Source: DAOTVS01 sp034436375
GTDB lineage: Bacteria > Chloroflexota > Anaerolineae > SpSt-313
Assembly (NCBI GenBank): GCA_034436375.1
Contig: DAOTVS010000144.1
Location: forward strand, 1 to 11,817
Length of the DNA stretch: 11,817 bases
Direction: 5' to 3'
Under the pieces are notes generated by a model. The model worked only from the letters and a program-made list of their open reading frames with translations, did not search any database and was not told the origin of the DNA. Made by a program: the position numbers and the translations under genes. Position 1 is the first letter of the stretch; each line of letters starts with the position of its first letter. Below, piece after piece: positions 6,417-11,817 of the stretch.

Positions 6417-7748
6417 TCAGTCGTCATGCTTCCGTGTTGGCGAAGGCGAAACCTCCTCTGCAGAGGCTTGCGCCGTCGCTGTAGCCGGCATCGCCGTCGG
6501 CGAAGAGCTTGCCGACTTGGTCGCCAGGGGCCCTGCCGTCGGCTCGTGCCTGGCTGCTGCGGCCCAGGTAGGCCACGTCGCGGGCGCGCGTGTTGGCCTG
6601 TTATGGCCGTTGCCACGCTGGGCCGCTGTGGGCTCGGCCGTCGCACGAGGGGCCTCAGTTGGGTCGTTGTGGCCGTCGCTGCGGCTGGTAACCGTGCGCC
6701 CCGAGGCCGCATCAGGAGCCTCGGTCGGCTTGTGGCCATTGCCATGCCCGGTGACCGTAGGCTCTGGCGCAGGCTCGGTCGCCCCAACCGGTGCGAAGGT
6801 TGAGGTGGCCTGTGGTGTGGGTGTGAGCGTATGTGTGGAGAATGGCGCATGCTCGACCGGCGGATCTGCTCTGGGCTGTCCTTCAGGCTCAGCCGTGGGC
6901 GTGGCCACCACCAGATGCCCGCCGGAGACCCACCCTTCCTCACCGGCGTTCAGGCGAGCCGAGTCGCTGCCCGCCTGCACCGTGACCTGGCCATGCTCGG
7001 CGCGCACCTGCGTCTCTTCGCCCTGCACCCAAACATCGTAGCGCGTCGCACCATTCTCGGCGCGCGTCACCGCCGACGGCGCACTCACCTGCACCGAGCT
7101 CTGCCGCCCGGCCAGTTCGTGGGTCGTATGGCCAGCCGTCTGCGTCAGGCTCACCTTGCTTGCCCCACCCCAGCGTGGGCCGCTGAGGCTTGTGATCTCC
7201 AACTCGCCATCCCCGGCCAGCAGGCTTTGGCTGCCATCGGCATAGGCCAGCAACGCGCTGCCTCCCAGCGCGGTGCGCAGCGCGCTGCCCGGCAACAGCC
7301 TCATGCCCGGCACGGCAGCCTGCCACACCGACGAGCCCGGTAAGCGCACCTCTACCTGGCCCTGCACACCCGTCAGGCAGGCCGCCTGTACCACCGTTGC
7401 ATTGCCCCAGGCCAAGGCGCCACCCAAAAGGAGCAGCACCGACAGGGCGATGACCGCTGCAGCACGGGTACGCTGCGGCGCCCACAACCTGTGCAACAGC
7501 GCAGCCAGGCCCAGCCTGTGAGCGCGGCGGCCCCGGTAAAGCTCGCGGGCGCGCATCACGGTCGGCGCCGGGGCATCCACGAGCTCATCCGTCGCCATGA
7601 GGTCCAGCACGCGCTGCACCCAGGCCAGGTCCCGCGCGCAGCGCTCACAGCCCGTCGCCAGATGCGCCGCCACACGCGCCTGGGCCTCGGACCCCAGGCG
7701 GCCTTCGGTATAGTCGATCAGATCTTCAAACGTGACCTCGTGCTGCAC
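6417..7748 (-). CDS. Membrane-spanning anti-sigma factor with zinc-binding N-terminus, FecR domain and Pro/Thr-rich tail
   Basis: This 443-residue protein probably holds the ECF sigma factor encoded upstream and releases it on an envelope signal. Residues 1-50 resemble the zinc-binding anti-sigma domain, with H29, C34 and C37 (HLATGCERC; one residue more between His and Cys than the classic H-x3-C-x2-C). A single membrane span lies at 97-114. Residues 123-282 look like a FecR domain: GVQGQVEV, a W at 142, LLPGSALRTALGGSALL, YADGSQSLL, and a second beta-rich half. Residues 283-443 are low-complexity Pro/Thr/Ala with Gly-Asn-Gly-His repeats and are probably exposed outside. The start is GTG at 7748; a TAG four codons upstream excludes longer starts, and no strong ribosome site is seen. 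It follows the sigma gene after a 147-base gap (7749-7895) that shows only a short CGATG/CATCG inverted repeat at 7779-7791. A terminator follows the gene. Confidence 0.82.
   Translation of the reverse strand: MQHEVTFEDLIDYTEGRLGSEAQARVAAHLATGCERCARDLAWVQRVLDLMATDELVDAPAPTVMRARELYRGRRAHRLGLAALLHRLWAPQRTRAAAVIALSVLLLLGGALAWGNATVVQAACLTGVQGQVEVRLPGSSVWQAAVPGMRLLPGSALRTALGGSALLAYADGSQSLLAGDGELEITSLSGPRWGGASKVSLTQTAGHTTHELAGRQSSVQVSAPSAVTRAENGATRYDVWVQGEETQVRAEHGQVTVQAGSDSARLNAGEEGWVSGGHLVVATPTAEPEGQPRADPPVEHAPFSTHTLTPTPQATSTFAPVGATEPAPEPTVTGHGNGHKPTEAPDAASGRTVTSRSDGHNDPTEAPRATAEPTAAQRGNGHNRPTRAPATWPTWAAAARHEPTAGPLATKSASSSPTAMPATATAQASAEEVSPSPTRKHDD
6582..6749 (-). repeat. Imperfect Gly-Asn-Gly-His / Pro-Thr-Glu-Ala-Pro repeats in the anti-sigma tail
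   Basis: Three related peptide units lie at residues 334-345 (GHGNGHKPTEAP), 356-367 (RSDGHNDPTEAP) and 378-389 (RGNGHNRPTRAP), spaced by about 10 residues. The histidines could bind metal, and the Pro/Thr parts resemble cell-wall-spanning or glycosylated stalks. Both roles are inference. Confidence 0.6.
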
Positions 7749-7895
7749 GCTTACTGCCTACTTTATGGGCGAGAATTGCGATGAGGCATCGACGAATGCA
7801 TGGGCCAATATACAAGCCTACACAATAGAGACGGGCGCCGTAATCCGAAATACAGCACTCGGGTGTAAATTCGTTAACCTTCGGCCAGGGGCCCC

Positions 7896-8459
7896 CTACC
7901 GAAAGCCCATGCTGGCCAGAATGCCCCGCAGGCGTTCCAGGCAGCGAGCGCGCGTCGGACCAATGGAGCCCTCCGGCATCTTCAGTTCCTCGGCAATGGC
8001 TGCATAGGAGGCCGGCTCGGGAGTATAAAAGAGCCGCTGCAAGAGCTCCTGGCAGCGACCGCCCAGGCGCTCCAGGCCCTGGCGCACCAGGTTCTGATCC
8101 TCCATGCGCTGGAAGAGGACGTCGGGGGGTAGCTCATGAGCAGGGCGCATCTCCAGCAGGTCGCTGGCATCCGCATCGGGCTGAGCGACACGCACACGCG
8201 TCACGCGCCAGGCCTCGCGGCGGGTAATGGTCGTCAGCCATGCCCCCAGGCGCTCACGATTGCGACAGGTTTCGAGTTTGTCGATGAGGATGGTGAACAC
8301 CGTTTGAAAGACGTCATCTGCCTCGGCAGGAGTCAGGCCGCAGCGTAGCGCAACCGAGTAGACCAGGCGCTGGTAGCGTGCCACCAGTTGCGTCCAGGCT
8401 TCCTCGTCGCCGGCGAGGCAGGCATCGACCAGTTGTGCATCCGTGCGTTGATCCACCAT
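7896..8459 (-). CDS. ECF-type RNA polymerase sigma factor
   Basis: This 187-residue protein would direct RNA polymerase to a set of stress or envelope promoters. Region 2 covers about residues 8-90, including the core-binding segment DDVFQTVFTILIDKL and the helix LGAWLTTITRREAWR. Region 4 covers about 122-183, with an HTH SYAAIAEELKMPEGSIGPTRARCLERLR. The length and the two-domain layout without regions 1 and 3 fit the ECF group. The start is ATG 8459, with TAAGG (8466-8470) six bases upstream. The reading frame continues open for hundreds of codons further upstream, but that part lies antisense to the kinase gene and is not sigma-like. The anti-sigma gene lies downstream on the same strand, the usual arrangement for a regulated pair. 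The gene is divergent from the nucleoside kinase gene, 72 bases away, and the promoters overlap. The ECF subgroup cannot be assigned by eye. Confidence 0.92.
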   Translation of the reverse strand: MVDQRTDAQLVDACLAGDEEAWTQLVARYQRLVYSVALRCGLTPAEADDVFQTVFTILIDKLETCRNRERLGAWLTTITRREAWRVTRVRVAQPDADASDLLEMRPAHELPPDVLFQRMEDQNLVRQGLERLGGRCQELLQRLFYTPEPASYAAIAEELKMPEGSIGPTRARCLERLRGILASMGFR

Positions 8460-8471
8460 GCGAAGCCTTAC

Positions 8472-8499
8472 TTGCCATCCGAAGGGGCCGGCGTATAAT
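8472..8499 (+). promoter_or_regulatory. Sigma70-type promoter for the TGS-nucleoside kinase gene, overlapping the sigma gene's upstream region
   Basis: TTGCCA (8472-8477), a 16-base spacer and a perfect TATAAT (8494-8499) predict a start near 8506, giving a leader of about 26 bases to the GTG at 8532. The opposite strand of the -10 reads CATTAT (8500-8495), a passable -10 for the divergent sigma gene with a weak -35 (TAGTGA, 17-base spacing). The two promoters could therefore compete. Confidence 0.68.
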
Positions 8500-8531
8500 G
8501 ACAGTCTCTGTACATATTCACTAGGACGCGA

Positions 8532-10253
8532 GTGGTTATGGGTCAGATACGGTCGGCAGACATGAATGTGTGGCCAGCAAAGCCTCGCGCCACCGTTCAG
8601 GCTCGCTTTACCGATGGGCGCATCTTTGAGGGCCCGGTCGGCGTGCCCCTGGCTGCTTTCATCAAGGCTGCTTTCCCAGATCAAAGCGTGCCCATTGTCG
8701 CTGCCCTGGTCGATGGCAAGCTGCGCGAGCTCTCGTGCGCTACCGAGAGAGACTGCACTGTCGAGCCCCTCACCATTACCAGCAGCGATGGGCTGCGCAT
8801 CTATCAGCGAGCGCTCTCTTTCCTGCTGGTTGTGGCCGCTCACGAGCTTTTTCCCGAGGCGCAGGTCATCATCGACCATTCGCTGACTCTGAGCGGCCTC
8901 TACTGCGAGGTCAGGAATCATCCTCCCCTCTCCTCTCAGGATGTGCGCCAGCTGGAAGAGCGCATGCATCAGATCGTGCAGGCCGACGAACCTATCCTCC
9001 GTCGCCGGTTGTCGTTGGCCGAAGCCCGGGCGATTTTCGAGCGCCAGGGCTATGCCGATAAGGTGCGCCTCCTGCGATTCCGGCAGAAGGATTACCTGAC
9101 GGTCTATGAGCTTCGTGGCGTGGTCGATTACTTTTATGGCGCCATGGTGCCTTCTACAGGCTATCTCAAGCGTTTTGGGCTCTCCCTTTGTCCGCCCGGG
9201 CTGCTTCTGCTCTTTCCCCATTCCGACACGCCCACCTCGTTGCCCGTCATCCGCCAATATCCGCGCCTGGCCGGTATCTTTCGGGAATATGAGGAATGGC
9301 TCGACCTGCTCAATGTGACCGATGTGGGCGGGCTTGATGAAGCCATCGAGAGCGGGCGTATGCGCGAGGTGATCCTGGTGGCCGAGGCATTGCATGCCCA
9401 GCGCATCGCCGAGATAGCGCGCGATATTGCCAGCCGCCGCGAGCAGACGCGCATCGTCCTCATTGCCGGGCCTTCGTCCTCCGGCAAGACGACCCTGGCC
9501 AAGCGCCTGGCCATCCAACTCATCGCCAACGGCGTCCGCCCCCTGGCCCTGGAGCTAGACGACTATTTCGTTGACCGCGACAAGACGCCTCGCGATGCTA
9601 ACGGTGACCTGGATTACGAGAGCCTGCACGCGCTGGATCTGGAGTTGCTGAACCGCCACATGAGAGACCTGTTGGCAGGGCGCGCTGTGCGCCTACCTCA
9701 GTACGATTTCGCCAGCGGCCGAAGTATCCCGGGGAGAGAGGTCGCCATCACCAGCGATCAGGTGATCCTGGCCGAGGGGATCCACGGGCTGAACCCGGAC
9801 CTGTTGCCCGGGCTCGACCCTGAGCGAGTGCTGCGCATGTACGTCTCGGCGCTGACCCAGCTCAATATTGACCATCACAACCGCGTGCCCACCACCGATA
9901 CACGCCTGTTGCGGCGCATCGTGCGCGATGCGCAGTACCGTGGCTATAGCGCCCAAGCTACCATTCAGCGCTGGGCCTCGGTCACACGGGGCGAGCGGCG
10001 TAACATCTTCCCCTATCAGGATCTGGCTGATGTGATGTTCAACTCGGCTCTGGTATATGAGCTGGCTGTGCTCAAGACCTTCGCCGAGCCGCTCCTGGCG
10101 CAGATCGATCCGGGCACCCCGGAATACCCTGAAGCGCGCCGGCTGATGGCCTTCCTGGAATGGTTCCGGCCCTGGCCGGCCGATACTGTGCCCGACAATT
10201 CGCTCCTGCGCGAGTTCGTCGGCGGCTCCAGTCTGCGCGAGTTTGTGTTATGA
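8532..10253 (+). CDS. Uridine kinase-like nucleoside kinase with N-terminal TGS and threonyl-tRNA-synthetase SAD-like domains
   Basis: This 573-residue cytoplasmic protein joins a front end like that of threonyl-tRNA synthetase to a P-loop kinase of the uridine kinase/phosphoribulokinase family. Residues about 20-82 look like a TGS domain (RFTDGRIFEGPVGVPL). Residues about 90-250 resemble the second additional domain (AAHELFPEAQVIIDHS). The kinase part begins near 305, with Walker A GPSSSGKTT at 313-321, then LELDDYFVDRDKTP at 339-353 and LAEGIHGLNPDLLP at 413-426, which are typical of the Udk branch. Such fusions are known in several bacterial groups and are generally annotated as nucleoside kinases; the exact substrate is not shown by sequence. 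The tail repeats LREFV at 559-563 and 568-572. GTG 8532 has AGGA (8523-8526) five bases upstream; ATG 8538, two codons in, is an equal alternative. It is divergent from the sigma gene and is followed by lgt with a separate promoter. Confidence 0.9.
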   Translation: MVMGQIRSADMNVWPAKPRATVQARFTDGRIFEGPVGVPLAAFIKAAFPDQSVPIVAALVDGKLRELSCATERDCTVEPLTITSSDGLRIYQRALSFLLVVAAHELFPEAQVIIDHSLTLSGLYCEVRNHPPLSSQDVRQLEERMHQIVQADEPILRRRLSLAEARAIFERQGYADKVRLLRFRQKDYLTVYELRGVVDYFYGAMVPSTGYLKRFGLSLCPPGLLLLFPHSDTPTSLPVIRQYPRLAGIFREYEEWLDLLNVTDVGGLDEAIESGRMREVILVAEALHAQRIAEIARDIASRREQTRIVLIAGPSSSGKTTLAKRLAIQLIANGVRPLALELDDYFVDRDKTPRDANGDLDYESLHALDLELLNRHMRDLLAGRAVRLPQYDFASGRSIPGREVAITSDQVILAEGIHGLNPDLLPGLDPERVLRMYVSALTQLNIDHHNRVPTTDTRLLRRIVRDAQYRGYSAQATIQRWASVTRGERRNIFPYQDLADVMFNSALVYELAVLKTFAEPLLAQIDPGTPEYPEARRLMAFLEWFRPWPADTVPDNSLLREFVGGSSLREFVL

Positions 10254-10319
10254 GCTACGCTATGACCCAGGGGGCAAAGGACCGTGGAGGAGGTCTTTAT
10301 GCTCCTGGCGCCCTGTAGC
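10254..10319 (+). other. Layered inverted repeats after the nucleoside kinase gene (possible 3' hairpin)
   Basis: Right after the stop, GCTAC (10254-10258) can pair with GTAGC (10315-10319). Alternatively CAGGGGGC (10268-10275) pairs with GCGCCCTG (10308-10315) with one mismatch, and inside it AAAGGACC (10276-10283) pairs with GGTCTTT (10292-10298) with one bulge. A competing AGGAG/CTCCT stem is also possible. No T-run follows, so this may be an mRNA 3' structure or a weak terminator. Confidence 0.4.
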
Positions 10320-10334
10320 CAGACCTTAGCATAC

Positions 10335-10363
10335 TGGACAAGCGGCGCTCTCTAGACTATAAT
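10335..10363 (+). promoter_or_regulatory. lgt: Sigma70-type promoter for lgt
   Basis: TGGACA (10335-10340), a 17-base spacer and a perfect TATAAT (10358-10363) stand just upstream of lgt, with a predicted start near 10370 and a leader of about 22 bases that holds the strong ribosome site GAGGAGGT (10381-10388). lgt can therefore be expressed independently of the kinase gene before it. Confidence 0.75.
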
Positions 10364-10391
10364 CACGGCAACTTGCCCCAGAGGAGGTAAC

Positions 10392-11216
10392 ATGCCCAAC
10401 CGGGTACTCTTGCAGATCGGCCCCATTGCGATTTATTGGTACGGGGTGCTGATTGTCATTGGCGCTCTGGCGGCAGCCTATATCGCGGCCAGACAAGCCG
10501 AGTTCAAGGGGGATGACCCCGAGCATGTTTGGAACGCCTTGCTGCTGTGCCTATTTTTGGGCGTGATCGGCGCCCGCCTGTACCACGTCGTCTCCAGCCT
10601 GAACTATTACCTGGCCCACCCGGGTGAGATCTTTGGCCTGCGCATGGCAGGGTTCGGCATCTATGGCGCCGTTGCCGGGGGGGCCCTGGGCCTCTTCATC
10701 TACACGCGCCGGCACGGGCTGAGCTTCCTGCGCTGGGCCGACTATACGGCTCCCGGGCTCGCTCTGGCTCAGGCCATTGGCCGCTGGGGCAACTTTTTCA
10801 ACCAGGAGCTCTACGGCAATCCCACCAACCTTCCCTGGGGCATCTACATCGCACCGGAGAACCGCCTGCCGCAATTCGCCCAGTACACCCACTTCCATCC
10901 CACCTTCCTCTACGAATCGCTGTGGAACCTGCTGGCTTTTGGCATCCTCTTCTGGATCAGCCGCAAGTTCACCAAGCGCCTGATGGAGGGCGATCTTTTC
11001 CTGCTTTATGGCGTGCTCTACCCGCTTGGCCGCTTCTTTGTCGAATTCGAGCGGCCCGATGCCTGGAAGATCGACGGCGTGCCTACCGCCCAGTGGGTCG
11101 CCATTGCGGCCATCCTTTTCTTCGGCAGTGTGCTTATCTACCGGCACCAGCGGGGGGGCACCAAGGCATCGGCCTCGCCCCAGCCGGCCTTGCAAGAGGA
11201 AAAGCCTGCCCAGTAG
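10392..11216 (+). CDS. lgt: Prolipoprotein diacylglyceryl transferase
   Basis: Lgt is the integral membrane enzyme that moves a diacylglyceryl group from phosphatidylglycerol to the lipobox Cys of prolipoproteins, the first step of lipoprotein maturation. The 274 residues match the usual family length. The Lgt signature is clear at 130-142 (GRWGNFFNQELYG). Other family hallmarks are the early YWYGVLIVIG segment (15-24), GARLYHV (60-66), HPTFLYES (169-176) and the late GRFFVEFERPD (213-223) with its conserved Arg and Glu. Several transmembrane segments are evident, and the C-terminus ends in a short polar Ala/Pro tail. ATG 10392 lies three bases after a near-perfect GAGGAGGT. The binding lipoprotein at the left of this window, with its ISSC lipobox, would be one of its substrates. 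Confidence 0.97.
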   Translation: MPNRVLLQIGPIAIYWYGVLIVIGALAAAYIAARQAEFKGDDPEHVWNALLLCLFLGVIGARLYHVVSSLNYYLAHPGEIFGLRMAGFGIYGAVAGGALGLFIYTRRHGLSFLRWADYTAPGLALAQAIGRWGNFFNQELYGNPTNLPWGIYIAPENRLPQFAQYTHFHPTFLYESLWNLLAFGILFWISRKFTKRLMEGDLFLLYGVLYPLGRFFVEFERPDAWKIDGVPTAQWVAIAAILFFGSVLIYRHQRGGTKASASPQPALQEEKPAQ

Positions 11217-11240
11217 CATCCGGCTTACAGCGGAGATTGG

Positions 11241-11315
11241 GGGCTGTCAACGGATTCCGGGAGCGGGCTGGTCGCGCCATGGCAGCAAGCAATCGGTGTA
11301 ATCCGTTGACAGCCC
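11241..11315. repeat. Perfect 16-bp inverted repeat spanning 75 bp downstream of lgt
   Basis: The arms 11241-11256 (begins GGGCTGTCAACGG) and 11300-11315 are exact reverse complements around a 43-base centre. No clear direct repeat flanks the unit, and no T-run follows on either strand. The spacer 11217-11374 holds nothing else I can recognise apart from this structure and the ribosome site of the next gene. It could be a small non-autonomous mobile element, a structured RNA, or a binding site. Confidence 0.65.
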
Positions 11316-11374
11316 GCTCGATCGTTCTGAACCATCGCTAACCGTCGAACACCACCGGAAAAGGTAGCGTCTCC

Positions 11375-11817
11375 GTGCTCCTCAGCATCTTTGTCAACAA
11401 CATCCTGCCGCCGCTCCTGGTCATGGCTGCCGGCTTTGTGCTGGAGCGAGCGCTCGGCGTGGACCCCAAAGCTCTGTCGCGCCTGGCCCTCTACGTCTTT
11501 ACCCCAGCTCTCATCTTTGGCTCGCTGGTCAATTCCCAGATCGGTGGCAGCGAATTCGGGCAGATTGCCCTCTTTGTTGTCCTCTTTATGTTCATCATGT
11601 GGGGGATCGGGCTGATTACCAGCCGCATCCTGCGCTTTGACAGCCGGCAGACCAACGCTTTTCTCCTGGCGACTCTCTTCTCCAACTGCGGCAACTATGG
11701 CCTGGCGGTGGTGCTCTTTGCCTTTGGCCAGGCCGGCCTGGAGCGTGCGCTGGCTTACTTTGTCGTCAGTTCCCTTCTTACCCACACCTTTGCCGCCTAC
11801 TTTGCCTCGCGGGGCTC
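11375..11817 (+). CDS. AEC-family (auxin efflux carrier-like) transporter, N-terminal part cut by window edge
   Basis: This is a membrane permease of the AEC family (COG0679 type), whose bacterial members move organic acids such as malate or related anions. The first 147 codons are present. Hydrophobic segments lie at about residues 4-24, 37-52, 65-85 and 95-115, and the family pattern FSNCGNYGLAVVLFAFG (104-120) is clear, followed by YFVVSSLLTHTFAAYFAS. GTG 11375 is the only reasonable start: a TAA at 11339-11341 is the nearest in-frame upstream stop, with no ATG, GTG or TTG between, and GGAAAAGG (11357-11364) lies ten bases upstream. The family is usually about 300 residues, so roughly half is missing at the right edge. 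No clear -10 box was found in 11316-11374, so it may be co-transcribed with lgt. The substrate is unknown. Confidence 0.9.
   Translation, partial: MLLSIFVNNILPPLLVMAAGFVLERALGVDPKALSRLALYVFTPALIFGSLVNSQIGGSEFGQIALFVVLFMFIMWGIGLITSRILRFDSRQTNAFLLATLFSNCGNYGLAVVLFAFGQAGLERALAYFVVSSLLTHTFAAYFASRG

Noticed and set aside
5815..7041. 408-codon plus-strand frame crossing the kinase and anti-sigma genes
   Set aside because: It spans two real minus-strand genes and the terminator between them, and its sequence is low complexity in the tail region.
8460..9518. Upstream extension of the sigma-factor frame by 353 codons
   Set aside because: It lies antisense to the nucleoside kinase gene. The sigma homology and a good ribosome site begin at 8459.
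11306..11340. TTGACA in the right arm of the inverted repeat as a promoter for the AEC gene
   Set aside because: No sequence resembling TATAAT lies 16-18 bases downstream.

Overview
The window reads as a GC-rich bacterial chromosome, most likely a member of the Chloroflexota (Anaerolineae/Caldilineae-like). That assignment is an inference from protein style: a substrate-binding lipoprotein with a long Thr-Glu-Ala-Pro linker, a hybrid kinase whose last receiver ends in an R-x-GGLS tail, a regulator joining an HTH to a receiver, a membrane anti-sigma factor with a Pro/Thr-rich tail, and a uridine-kinase-like enzyme with a threonyl-tRNA-synthetase-like front end. No rRNA or tRNA gene, CRISPR array or transposase was seen.

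Layout. (1) Positions 1-2377, minus strand: a carbohydrate ABC importer, with the binding lipoprotein first and then a MalF-type permease that runs off the left edge. A perfect 17-bp hairpin sits between them. (2) Positions 2461-3844, plus strand: a divergent promoter and a regulator made of a sigma-region-4-like HTH, a degenerate kinase ATPase-like middle and a receiver. (3) Positions 3858-6182, minus strand: a six-TM hybrid histidine kinase convergent with the regulator, with its own TATAAT promoter. An 81-bp palindrome is inserted in frame between its two receiver domains. (4) Positions 6324-8459, minus strand: an ECF sigma factor, then a zinc-binding, membrane-spanning FecR-type anti-sigma protein, then a rho-independent terminator. 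(5) Positions 8472-11216, plus strand: a TGS/SAD-nucleoside kinase fusion, then lgt, each with a recognisable sigma70-type promoter. (6) Positions 11217-11817: a spacer with a perfect 16-bp inverted repeat, then the first 147 codons of an AEC-family transporter that leaves the right edge.

How the parts may fit together. The binding protein has a twin-arginine motif and a lipobox Cys, so it would be a substrate of the Lgt enzyme encoded at 10392. The regulator and hybrid kinase could be a signalling pair, and the regulator lies divergent to the sugar importer, so it may control it. The sigma/anti-sigma pair forms a second, separate signalling module.

The most unusual item is the palindrome at 4363-4443. 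It is flanked by 9-bp direct repeats that are codon-aligned, and it adds a multiple of three bases. It therefore looks like a small mobile palindrome that became protein-coding sequence in an interdomain linker.
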